Below, piece after piece: positions 7,553-15,005 of a stretch of 19,874 nucleotides of DNA. The notes under the pieces were generated by a model, which did not search any database, was not told where the DNA came from, and saw nothing but the letters and a program-made list of their open reading frames with translations. This stretch comes from Leptofilum sp050292445 (GTDB taxonomy: Bacteria; Chloroflexota; Anaerolineae; Promineifilales; Promineifilaceae). A program made the position numbers and the translations under genes. Position 1 is the stretch's first letter; each line of letters opens with the position of its first letter. The stretch covers positions 1-19,874 of the forward strand of contig JBNKLQ010000096.1 of assembly GCA_050292445.1 (NCBI GenBank). Direction: 5' to 3'.

Positions 7553-9163
7553 ATGAACGAACTGTCGCGGTTCTGGCTTTTGGGGGTTTGTTGTTTGGCT
7601 TTGCTGGTAAGTGGCTGTAAGACGCAGCCAGCACCAACCACCATTGTTGAAGTTGAAGTACCTTCGCCAACGGCCGTTCCTATCACACCAACCAACACGC
7701 CAACAAATGTACCGCCGACGGCTACGGCCGTTCCTACAGCCATCCCTACGCCAACACCTACCGTACCTCCTATTGTTCCGCTGCACTTTGATCATTTGCA
7801 AGATGTTTTACCAGAGGATGAAATTGAGGCTCGACTGGCTCCCTGGCTATTTGAACCGGATGTGGCCAACGCGCTGCCATTGGCGGCATTGGCTAATGTG
7901 TCGGTGGAGGGGGAGATGACGCTGACATCTGAACAGGCAAAAGAAGACATAGCTTACCTGTTTTCCTTGTTGAAAAATGGTTACGCGGGGTATGGATATT
8001 TTAATGAAAACGGCCGTTTCGACCGGGTTCAGGCGCAGCTCAATGCGGCAATTGGTGACCAGGCGCGTGTAAGCCGGGTGTGGCTGTTAGAAGAAATGTT
8101 AACTCGCCTGGATTTTGTGCAGGATTGTCATTTTGCTATTGACAGTTATCAGCTGTGTAAGCTGGATTATTTTTGGTATGTTGCCGATTGGTACTTTTAT
8201 GAGGCGGACGGCCGTTTCTACGCCTGGCATGCGGGTGAGCAGTGGTGGCTGACGAGCGTCGATGGTGAGCCACCGGATGATGCGCTCAAGCTGACCTTGG
8301 ATGAGCAAGGTGCCCCCGCTTATTTATTAGGCCAGCTAGCCAATTCCCAGCCAGAAGGCAGCTTGCTCTCGTTTGAGTTGCCGGATGGGACCTCTTTGGA
8401 GGAGATGGTGGTGTGGGAGACGGCCGTTTTCGAACCGCCTGTGACTACTTATGAGACCTACCGAACTGACAATGATATTCCTGTTGTCGTGAGTCGGTTG
8501 TTTCCCGCAGAAGATGAAAAATTGCCCCAATTTGTGGCCGATGCTGCTAGCCTGGCCGATGAATCCATTGTGATTGTAGATATTCGTGGCAACGGTGGTG
8601 GTAGTTCCCTTTGGGGTGAGCATTGGTTGGAAAACTTGACAGGTGTAGCACCTACCGAGGATGAAGTAGTGTCTGTGTTATGGACGGAAACGGCCGTGCA
8701 AGGCAAAATCAACGCAGTCACCTATCTGGGATATAGTGGAGCCATTTTGGACTTCTTGCAATCGGATATGGCTTTTGTCAAAAATGCTGCACCAGAGGAG
8801 TGGGTAACGCACTTTGTGCCGCCAGTGAGCCTGATTCCAAACGACAACCAGCTTGTTGTGGTTTTGATGGACAAAGGAACCGCCTCTTCGGGTGAAGAGT
8901 TTATTGGCTACCTGCGTCAGTTAGAAAACGTGGTATTTGTTGGCGAAAACAGCGGTGGGGTAGCGCAATTCGGAGAACTGGCCCGTTTTGTATTGCCTAA
9001 TACCGGTTTGCCCGCATATTTTGGCACAAAATTGTTTTTGCCTCCAGATTTGTCTTCTACCGAAGGAATTGGGTATTTCCCCGATGTGTGGGTGCCCTCA
9101 GACCAGGCATTGGATAAAACTCTGGCAGCCATTGAAGCTGGCTGGCTACAGCCCAATCCTTAG
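7553..9163 (+). CDS. S41-family peptidase-fold lipoprotein
   Basis: This is a predicted membrane lipoprotein whose C-terminal half has the S41 (C-terminal-processing-like) serine protease fold. The lipobox LVSGC places the acylated cysteine at residue 22 of 536, followed by a Pro/Thr-rich linker to about residue 75. The fold is marked by IVIVDIRGNGGGSS and by KGTASSGEEF, where Ser445 aligns with the catalytic serine. The downstream segment reads VGENSGGVAQFG, without the lysine of the Ser-Lys dyad of CtpA/Prc. It therefore fits the S41 branch with SS(A/G)GE and GE(N/T)xGG motifs. No PDZ domain is apparent. ATG 7553 was chosen; an in-frame TTG lies two codons earlier, and neither has a clear Shine-Dalgarno. 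The substrate cannot be inferred. Confidence 0.8.
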   Translation: MNELSRFWLLGVCCLALLVSGCKTQPAPTTIVEVEVPSPTAVPITPTNTPTNVPPTATAVPTAIPTPTPTVPPIVPLHFDHLQDVLPEDEIEARLAPWLFEPDVANALPLAALANVSVEGEMTLTSEQAKEDIAYLFSLLKNGYAGYGYFNENGRFDRVQAQLNAAIGDQARVSRVWLLEEMLTRLDFVQDCHFAIDSYQLCKLDYFWYVADWYFYEADGRFYAWHAGEQWWLTSVDGEPPDDALKLTLDEQGAPAYLLGQLANSQPEGSLLSFELPDGTSLEEMVVWETAVFEPPVTTYETYRTDNDIPVVVSRLFPAEDEKLPQFVADAASLADESIVIVDIRGNGGGSSLWGEHWLENLTGVAPTEDEVVSVLWTETAVQGKINAVTYLGYSGAILDFLQSDMAFVKNAAPEEWVTHFVPPVSLIPNDNQLVVVLMDKGTASSGEEFIGYLRQLENVVFVGENSGGVAQFGELARFVLPNTGLPAYFGTKLFLPPDLSSTEGIGYFPDVWVPSDQALDKTLAAIEAGWLQPNP

Positions 9164-9182
9164 ATTATGCACTTTTCTTCAT

Positions 9183-9234
9183 TTCCCCGGAAACTCCTTG
9201 ATCGCTAAGTCGCCGGGAGAAAGTTTCCGGGGAA
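9183..9234. repeat. 13-bp perfect inverted repeat in the S41/Mrr spacer
   Basis: TTCCCCGGAAACT (9183-9195) pairs perfectly with AGTTTCCGGGGAA (9222-9234) around a 26-base loop. No T-run follows on either strand, so it is not a standard intrinsic terminator. It fills about half of the 121-base gap between the lipoprotein gene and the Mrr-like gene. It may be a processing site, a regulatory RNA element or a small interspersed repeat. Confidence 0.6.
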
Positions 9235-9284
9235 TTGAGCCTGAACGTTTGGGAAATTTGCCACTCAGGATTACAATTCACCCC

Positions 9285-9968
9285 ATGGTAGTCCGCACAG
9301 AGTGGCGCTTTCGCCAACAATCCCCTCAGTTTAAGCCCCAGCAACGACAACCCGTTTCTTTGAATAGCCGTTGGATAATTGGTTTGCTAACGGCCGTTTA
9401 CCTTCTCTGGCTGTTGGTAAGGGCTGTAAGCCAACCCGCGTGGCTTTCACATCTACCTTCACTTTTGTCTGAATTGCTGCGGCTGGCAGAAATCGGCTGG
9501 CTGGCTACGCTGCTGGTATTATGGGGGCTGGTTTGGTGGCGTGGTTGGCACGAAGAAGCCAAGCCGTTAGCGCCGCTCAATCTTGAGGCACTTTACAATC
9601 TGCATCCGGCTGACTTTGAACGGTACGTTGCCCGCCTGTTTCGCCAAAAAGGATACAAAGCCTTGCTGCGCGGCCGTAGTGGTGACCTCGGTGTCGATCT
9701 GGTTGTGACGCGCCAGGGTGGCAAGCGGGCCATTGTGCAGTGCAAGCGGTATCGCAACACCATTGGCCCAGACATTGTGCGCGAGTTGTACGGCACCCTC
9801 ATTCATGAAGGCGTTTCTCATGCTTTTCTGGTTACCACCGCCGATATTTCTGATTCGGCTCGTGCTTGGGCACAAGGCAAACCAATGACGTTGATTGATG
9901 GGGCAACGTTGGTCGAGATTGCTCAATCCTTACAGTTACCACCTACTTCTCCCCCCAAAGCTTCATGA
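9285..9968 (+). CDS. Membrane-anchored Mrr-like restriction-endonuclease-fold protein
   Basis: This is a 227-residue protein with two hydrophobic helices (about 31-46 and 69-86) and a C-terminal Mrr_cat/PD-(D/E)XK domain. The domain begins HPADFERYVARLF and carries the nuclease signature GDLGVD (Asp134, Asp138) followed by QCKRY (Gln152, Lys154). VRELYG and the late strand MTLIDGATL are also typical of Mrr. Both acidic residues and the QxK are intact, so catalysis is plausible. Mrr proteins cut DNA, often modified DNA; a membrane-tethered form may act on incoming or membrane-near DNA, which is inference. ATG 9285 was chosen because the frame further upstream overlaps the previous gene and looks non-coding; the best Shine-Dalgarno (AGGA, 9267-9270) is rather far. 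Its stop overlaps the methyltransferase start. Confidence 0.8.
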   Translation: MVVRTEWRFRQQSPQFKPQQRQPVSLNSRWIIGLLTAVYLLWLLVRAVSQPAWLSHLPSLLSELLRLAEIGWLATLLVLWGLVWWRGWHEEAKPLAPLNLEALYNLHPADFERYVARLFRQKGYKALLRGRSGDLGVDLVVTRQGGKRAIVQCKRYRNTIGPDIVRELYGTLIHEGVSHAFLVTTADISDSARAWAQGKPMTLIDGATLVEIAQSLQLPPTSPPKAS

Positions 9969-10597
9969 ACCATCTGGAAAAAACGCAAGAAACGTACCGG
10001 CAAATTGCCGCTGCTTACGCCCAGGCGCGGCAAAATCGGGACCATCTGGCCGATCAGGTGAAGCGCTTTGTAGCGTTGTTGCCACCGGAAGGCACAGTAT
10101 TAGATGTGGGCTGTGGGCCAGGGGCAGATACGGCCGTACTCCAATCCTACCACCTCAATGCCATCGGCCTGGACTTCAGCCATGAGATGATGCGCGTGGG
10201 ACGAGATCAGTACAATATTCGGGTGCCGTTTGCCCAGACAGACATGCGCTGCCTGCCGTTTACTGGGCAGATTGATGGCATCTGGGCCTGTGCCTCGTTG
10301 CTCCACTTGGACCGTGAGGATGTGCAGCCTACGCTGCGTGAATTTTACCGTGTGTTGCGGCCTGGTGGTGTGGTTTACCTCTCGGTTAAGTTGGGCAGTG
10401 GGGGAAAATGGGTGCCTACGGCATACGGTCAACCATTACCCCGCTTCTTTACCTTTTGGCAGCCAGAGACATTGGATCCTTTGCTGGAAACGGCCGCTTT
10501 CCATATCATCGACGGCTGGGAGGAACAAGGCCAGCAAGATACGTGGCTGGTGCGCTATGGGCGCAAATTGGTGCCCAAGAAGGAGGCTGGAACATGA
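9965..10597 (+). CDS. Class I SAM-dependent methyltransferase
   Basis: A 210-residue Rossmann-fold methyltransferase. Motif I is VLDVGCGPGAD (45-55), with the acidic residue of motif II at Asp70 in IGLDFS. WACASLLHL and VLRPGGVVYLSV are later core motifs. The pattern is that of the methyltransferase 11/25 group, acting on small molecules, lipids, RNA or protein. It lacks the DPPY or PC motifs of DNA methyltransferases, so it is not an obvious modification partner for the preceding Mrr-like nuclease. The start ATG overlaps the previous stop in an ATGA, and the stop overlaps the next start the same way, indicating translational coupling. The substrate is unknown. Confidence 0.85.
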   Translation: MNHLEKTQETYRQIAAAYAQARQNRDHLADQVKRFVALLPPEGTVLDVGCGPGADTAVLQSYHLNAIGLDFSHEMMRVGRDQYNIRVPFAQTDMRCLPFTGQIDGIWACASLLHLDREDVQPTLREFYRVLRPGGVVYLSVKLGSGGKWVPTAYGQPLPRFFTFWQPETLDPLLETAAFHIIDGWEEQGQQDTWLVRYGRKLVPKKEAGT

Positions 10598-11400
10598 ATT
10601 TAGCCGAATACAATCAATTTACCCAAGAGCTACGCTTGAAGCTGGCTGGGGATGATCGCATCACGGCCTTAATTGCTCTTGGCTCGATGGCCCAGCAAGA
10701 TTACCAACCTGATGAGTGGTCTGATCATGACTTCTTTGTCGTTACCATACATGGCGTTCAAGAAGATATGCGGCAGGACCTGTCCTGGTTGCCACATGCT
10801 GATGAGATTGTTTTCCATTTTCGCGAGACGGAGCATGGTCTCAAGGTGCTGTATCGCGGTGGGCATTTGCTGGAATTTGCGGTCTTCAATGAAGATGAAC
10901 TGCAAGTGGCCCGGCTCAACCGTTACCGTGTGCTGTTAGACAAAACCGGCCTGGCCCCAAAGCTAGCCGAGCTGGCTCTAGCTACCGAGGATTTTGTGGC
11001 GCATTCGTATACGGTGCCAGATAAACGTTTCGCTGAATTTCTAATGAATATTTTTGTCGGCGTCGGACGGCAAGCGCGGGGTGAACAGCTCAGTGGTCGT
11101 CAATTTATTAAGAATTATGCATTGACTCACCTGCTGTATTTGTTGGCCGAGTTCGTTCCAGCTGAAGAAACCGATCTGCTGGACAATTTAGATCCTTTTC
11201 GCCGTTTTGAGCAGGTCTATCCAGATCTGGGGGCAGAGATAAACCAGATCTTGGCCCAGGATACACTGCTGACGGCTGAGGGGCTGTTGGCAGTGGCGGC
11301 GCGAGAACTACGGCCGTTCCTCCCCGATTTTCCTGAAACGGCCGTAACCGAAGTACAACAACTCATTATCAAAGCAAAAATAGGAGCATCGAATTTGTGA
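10594..11400 (+). CDS. Nucleotidyltransferase-fold protein
   Basis: A 268-residue protein with the polymerase-beta nucleotidyltransferase signature near the N terminus: ALGSMAQ (Gly30-Ser31), then SDHDFFVV with Asp44 and Asp46. A likely third carboxylate is Glu94 in HLLEFAVF. The rest is largely helical. The arrangement resembles antibiotic adenylyl- or nucleotidyltransferases and related uncharacterised proteins, but no specific substrate pocket is recognisable. ATG 10594 has an AGGAGG (10581-10586) seven bases upstream and overlaps the methyltransferase stop. The frame stays open upstream to 10408, but that part lies inside the methyltransferase and is not used. It ends in an overlap with the GTG of the phosphatase gene. 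Confidence 0.75.
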   Translation: MNLAEYNQFTQELRLKLAGDDRITALIALGSMAQQDYQPDEWSDHDFFVVTIHGVQEDMRQDLSWLPHADEIVFHFRETEHGLKVLYRGGHLLEFAVFNEDELQVARLNRYRVLLDKTGLAPKLAELALATEDFVAHSYTVPDKRFAEFLMNIFVGVGRQARGEQLSGRQFIKNYALTHLLYLLAEFVPAEETDLLDNLDPFRRFEQVYPDLGAEINQILAQDTLLTAEGLLAVAARELRPFLPDFPETAVTEVQQLIIKAKIGASNL

Positions 11401-12008
11401 CACAGTTGACTATCTTATTGATGCGCCACGGCCAGACCGATTGGAACAAAGCCGGCCGCTGGCAAGGCCATGCTGATATTCCCCTGAACGAAACCGGACA
11501 ACAGCAGGCCGCAGCGTTGTGCCAGCGCTTAAAAAGCTGGCCGATTGAAACGATTTACACCAGTGATTTGCAGCGTTGTGTGCAAACGGCCGTTCCTCTG
11601 GCCGACGCGCTGGGGCTAGAACCAATCAAAACGCAGCTTTGGCGCGAGCGGGATGTGGGTGACTTCAGTGGCATGACTGGCGAACAGGCGCGGGAGCAAT
11701 ATCCCGACATTTGGGCCAAAGCCGTACGCGGTATGATCGATCCGCCGAATGGTGAACCTTTTGCTGAGGTGCAGAGACGTGCCTGGCGTGCTTTTGAGTC
11801 GGTAGCTGAGGCACACAGCGCGGGCATGGTGGCCGTCTTTTCCCACGGGGGTTTGCTGCATGCCTTGTTGGGACAAGTGCTTGGGATCGATCCAGGGATA
11901 TACGGCCGTTTCTCCATGCGTGGTAACACCGGTCTGAGCATCGTTGAGGTCAATGACCGTGGCCCTGTTGTGACCCGCTTAAACGATACAAGCCATCTAG
12001 AAAACTAA
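11397..12008 (+). CDS. Histidine phosphatase family protein (phosphoglycerate-mutase-like)
   Basis: A 203-residue branch-1 histidine phosphatase. MRHGQTDWN contains the phosphate-accepting His11 and Arg10. SDLQR supplies Arg60, WRERDVGDFSG holds the acid Glu84, and FSHGG has His150. The length and the ERDVGDFSG motif suit the PhoE/CobC/GpmB-like phosphatases more than true glycolytic mutases. The likely role is removing phosphate from a small metabolite; the substrate cannot be told. The start is GTG 11397, overlapping the previous stop, with GGAG (11383-11386) ten bases before it. It is the last gene of the coupled operon, and a repeat-rich hairpin follows. Confidence 0.85.
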   Translation: MTQLTILLMRHGQTDWNKAGRWQGHADIPLNETGQQQAAALCQRLKSWPIETIYTSDLQRCVQTAVPLADALGLEPIKTQLWRERDVGDFSGMTGEQAREQYPDIWAKAVRGMIDPPNGEPFAEVQRRAWRAFESVAEAHSAGMVAVFSHGGLLHALLGQVLGIDPGIYGRFSMRGNTGLSIVEVNDRGPVVTRLNDTSHLEN

Positions 12009-12012
12009 AGAG

Positions 12013-12060
12013 GAGATTGAAGATTAGAGATTTCCCATTCAATTTCTAATCTCCAATCTC
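12013..12060. repeat. AGATTAGAGATT-type intergenic palindrome
   Basis: GAGATTGAAGATTAGA (12013-12028) pairs with TCTAATCTCCAATCTC (12045-12060) with one mismatch over 16 bp. Both arms are built from short repeats of an AGATTRG-like unit, and the unit continues past the hairpin (TAATCTC). It fills most of the gap between the phosphatase and dipeptidase genes. No T-run follows directly, so it may be an interspersed repeat that also weakly ends the upstream transcript. Confidence 0.6.
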
Positions 12061-12095
12061 TAATCTCAATAATTAACCCCTAAAAGGAAAACAAA

Positions 12096-13478
12096 ATGAC
12101 TTCACAAAATTCCAACCCACTCTGGGACAAAATGGACGCCCATATTGATGAAAATATCGATTACTGGATTGGCCAACTGGCCCGGCTGTGTGCCCAGCCC
12201 AGCGTCTCTGCGCAAAATGATGGCATTGACGATTGCGCTGCACTGGTGGCCACCATGCTGCGCGAGCAGGGCTACCGCGCTGAGGTGATGGCTTCTGATG
12301 GCTATCCGGTGGTGTATGGTGAGGGGGACGGCCGTTCTGACAAAACGCTCCTGTTCTACCTGCATTACGATGTGCAGCCTGCTGAGCCACTGGCGCTGTG
12401 GGATTCCCCGCCGTTTGAGCTGACTGAAAGAGATGGAAAATTTTATGCGCGGGGCATTAGCGACGACAAAGGGCATATCATTTGCCGCCTGGCGGCGCTG
12501 TCTGCGGTGAAGGACGCGCTGGGCGAGCTGCCTTGCAACGTCAAGTTCATCATCGAGGGTGAGGAGGAGATTGGCAGCCCCAATATGCCTGCCTTTGTAG
12601 AGAAGCACCAGGAGAAGCTGGCTGCTGATGCCTGCATTTGGGAATTTGGCGGCGTAGATCACGACGGCCGTCCCAGCCAGGCGTTGGGGATGCGTGGCAT
12701 TTGCTACGTCGAACTTTCAGTGCAAACCGCTTCCATTGATGCTCATTCCGGTTTGGGCGGGTCGATTTTTCCCAATGCTGCTTGGCGGCTCACCTGGGCG
12801 CTGAGCACGCTGAAGGACCAGAACGAGCGGATCCTCATCCCCGGCTTTTACGACAATGTGCAGCCACCCAGCGAACGCGATCTGGAAATGTTGGCCGCCA
12901 TGCCCTCAGAAGCAGCCAACCTGAAGGAGATGTTTACCCTGGACGGATTTCTGTTGGGGATTGATGATGATTTGGAGCTAAAGAAGCAGGCCGTTTTCCA
13001 ACCCACTTGCACGATTTGTGGTCTCACTGCTGGTTATCAGGGGCCAGGGGCCAAAACGGTGTTGCCTGCGACAGCCAGTGCCAAAGTCGATTTCCGCCTG
13101 GTACCCAACCAATCCCCTGAAGAAATCGTGGGCAAACTGCGGGCACATCTGGACGCCAACGGCTTCAGCGACGTGCAAATTACGTTGCACGGTGGTGGAC
13201 GACCGGCCAAGGTTGACCCAGACGATCCTTTTGTGCAGTTGACAAATGAAACGGCCGCACTCGTTTACGGTAAAGAGCCCAATGTGGCCCCAATCATTGG
13301 CGGCAGTGGGCCAAACTATCCCTTTATCCACACGCTGGGACTGCCGTTGGTGGCGGCTGGGGTAGGTTATCCCGGCAGCCAGGTCCATGCCCCCAACGAA
13401 AACATGCGCCTGGACTACTTCCTGCTGGGTACCAAACACACGGCGCGCATCATCGAGCAGTTCGCCAAGAGCGACTAA
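12096..13478 (+). CDS. M20 family metallopeptidase (dipeptidase)
   Basis: A 460-residue zinc peptidase of the M20 family, nearest in style to cytosolic CNDP-like dipeptidases. Metal and catalytic motifs in order: LHYDVQP with His90, GISDDKG with bridging Asp123, EGEEEIGS with catalytic Glu157 and metal-binding Glu158, FGGVD, and the late HAPNE histidine. A dimerisation (lid) domain is inserted in the middle around SIDAHSG. No signal peptide is present, so it probably cleaves di- or short peptides in the cytoplasm. ATG 12096 is preceded by AAAGGA. It follows the histidine phosphatase by 87 bases containing a hairpin, so it is probably a separate unit or partly co-transcribed. Its stop lies 13 bases from that of the convergent phosphohexomutase. 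Confidence 0.9.
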   Translation: MTSQNSNPLWDKMDAHIDENIDYWIGQLARLCAQPSVSAQNDGIDDCAALVATMLREQGYRAEVMASDGYPVVYGEGDGRSDKTLLFYLHYDVQPAEPLALWDSPPFELTERDGKFYARGISDDKGHIICRLAALSAVKDALGELPCNVKFIIEGEEEIGSPNMPAFVEKHQEKLAADACIWEFGGVDHDGRPSQALGMRGICYVELSVQTASIDAHSGLGGSIFPNAAWRLTWALSTLKDQNERILIPGFYDNVQPPSERDLEMLAAMPSEAANLKEMFTLDGFLLGIDDDLELKKQAVFQPTCTICGLTAGYQGPGAKTVLPATASAKVDFRLVPNQSPEEIVGKLRAHLDANGFSDVQITLHGGGRPAKVDPDDPFVQLTNETAALVYGKEPNVAPIIGGSGPNYPFIHTLGLPLVAAGVGYPGSQVHAPNENMRLDYFLLGTKHTARIIEQFAKSD

Positions 13479-13491
13479 GCGTCGAGTTATT

Positions 13492-14919
13492 TTATGCTTT
13501 GGCTGCCATTTGTTCGCCGAAACCGAGCAGCGCTTTGACCCGCTCATCGTTGGGGGCTTCAGCATAGACGCGCAAAACAGGTTCGGTGCCAGACGGCCGT
13601 ATCAGTAACCAGCTGCCATCGTTGAGATAATATTTCACCCCATCCACCGTTTGCACGTCTTCCACCGCCACGCCCGCAATGGCTTCTGGGGCTAGATTGA
13701 GCAGCATCTCGACCATGCGCGGCTTTTCCACCGGCCGGGTCAGCTTCATGTCGGTGCGGGCGTATTGGGCCGGGCCAAAATGGGTCAGTAGATCCGCTAC
13801 CAACTCATGCAGCGGCGCTTTAGCGGCGGCCATCACCTCCAGCAGCAGCAAGCCCAGCAGCACGCCATCCCCCTCTGGAATGTGCCCCTGAATGCTCATG
13901 CCGCCGGACTCCTCGCCGCCCATCACCACGCCATTGGCGATCATCAAATCGGCGATGTGGTTAAAGCCAACGGGTGTTTCAATCAGTTCCAGGCCGTGCT
14001 GCGCCGCAATGCGGTCGATCATGCGCGTGGTGGAGACAGTCCGTACGACTTTGCCGCGCAGGCCACGTTGTTCCAACAGATAGCGCAGCACCAGGGCAAA
14101 AATTCGGTGCGGATCGACAAAGTTGCCCTGCGCATCCACCGCGCCAATGCGGTCGGCGTCCCCATCGGTAGCCAGACCCACGTCCCAATGCCCGGCCTGA
14201 ATGGTGGACATGAGCAGGCCTAGATGCTGGGCAATTGGTTCCGGGTGGATGCCGCCAAAGCCGGGGTTCATTTCGTGGCGAATGTTGTGGACGTGGGTAC
14301 GGCCGCGCGCCAGCACCTCGCCAAACGCGCCGCGCCCGGAGCCAAACATGCCGTCGGCCACCAATCGCAGCTCGCCGCCGGACACAATATCCAGGTCTAC
14401 AAGACTGCTGAGATGTTCATAATAAGCCCAGGCGGGATCGAACTTTTGCACCCGATTTTGCTTGATCGCTTCGCCCAGATCCATCAGGTTGGGGCCACGC
14501 CCGCTGGACAAATTGCGATCCAGCAGCCGCTCTACGCGCTGGTGATGGGATGGGCTGGCCGCCCCACCGTGGCATGATTTCAGCTTGATGCCGTTGTAGC
14601 GCGGGGCGTTGTGGCTGGCAGTGATCATTACTCCGGCCGTGGCATTTTTTTGCCGCACGGCATAACTGATGGCGGGCGTGGGTGTGTCGGCGCGGGCCAG
14701 CCAAGTGTCGATATGGTTGGCGGCCATAACGCGGGCCACTTCGGCCGCGTACCGGTCGGACAAAAAGCGTGTGTCGAAGCCGACAACGACACTAGGGGTG
14801 CTGTTATTTTCTTCACGCACATAGTCGGCGATGGCTTGGGCCACCAGCCGCAAGTTGCCAAAAGTAAAGGTTTCGCTAATGACGGCACGCCAGCCGTCGG
14901 TGCCAAATTTGATGGTCAT
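13492..14919 (-). CDS. Phosphoglucomutase/phosphomannomutase (alpha-D-phosphohexomutase)
   Basis: It is predicted to interconvert hexose 1- and 6-phosphates, linking glycogen or starch breakdown and nucleotide-sugar synthesis to glycolysis. The 475-residue product starts KFGTDGWRA and carries the phosphoserine loop TASHNAPRYNGIK (Ser102) and the metal loop DGDADR (Asp252, 254, 256). The sugar loop is GGEESGGMS, and the C-terminal phosphate-binding loop is IRPSGTEP (near 440). All four hallmark motifs are intact. Whether glucose, mannose or glucosamine phosphate is preferred cannot be decided; GlmM is less likely given the length and GEESGG context. ATG 14919 has GAGGA six bases upstream. The gene looks more GC-rich than its neighbours and has only one exact ACGGCCGT site (13593-13600), which falls in the conserved phosphate loop. 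Confidence 0.9.
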   Translation of the reverse strand: MTIKFGTDGWRAVISETFTFGNLRLVAQAIADYVREENNSTPSVVVGFDTRFLSDRYAAEVARVMAANHIDTWLARADTPTPAISYAVRQKNATAGVMITASHNAPRYNGIKLKSCHGGAASPSHHQRVERLLDRNLSSGRGPNLMDLGEAIKQNRVQKFDPAWAYYEHLSSLVDLDIVSGGELRLVADGMFGSGRGAFGEVLARGRTHVHNIRHEMNPGFGGIHPEPIAQHLGLLMSTIQAGHWDVGLATDGDADRIGAVDAQGNFVDPHRIFALVLRYLLEQRGLRGKVVRTVSTTRMIDRIAAQHGLELIETPVGFNHIADLMIANGVVMGGEESGGMSIQGHIPEGDGVLLGLLLLEVMAAAKAPLHELVADLLTHFGPAQYARTDMKLTRPVEKPRMVEMLLNLAPEAIAGVAVEDVQTVDGVKYYLNDGSWLLIRPSGTEPVLRVYAEAPNDERVKALLGFGEQMAAKA

Positions 14920-14942
14920 TGTGTTTCCTCAAGTTGAGGAGC

Positions 14943-14995
14943 GGCAAGTTGCAAGTGGCAGGTTGCAGGTGCGAAATATTCTTGCAACCTGCCAC
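14943..14995. repeat. GGCARGTTGCARGT tandem repeat and hairpin
   Basis: Two 14-base direct repeats, GGCAAGTTGCAAGT (14943-14956) and GGCAGGTTGCAGGT (14957-14970), differ by two purine transitions. GTGGCAGGTTGCA (14955-14967) also forms a perfect 13-bp inverted repeat with TGCAACCTGCCAC (14983-14995). The element fills the 86-base gap between the glycerate kinase stop and the phosphohexomutase start. It could slow transcription between them, and it looks like an interspersed repeat. Confidence 0.65.
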
Positions 14996-15005
14996 ATCTT
15001 ACTTT

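Noticed and set aside
8988..9284. N-terminal extension of the Mrr-like protein
   Set aside because: The extra codons overlap the S41 gene and run through the inverted repeat at 9183-9234; the protein-like sequence begins at about 9285.
10408..10593. N-terminal extension of the nucleotidyltransferase
   Set aside because: It overlaps the methyltransferase in another frame, while the ATG at 10594 has AGGAGG at ideal distance.
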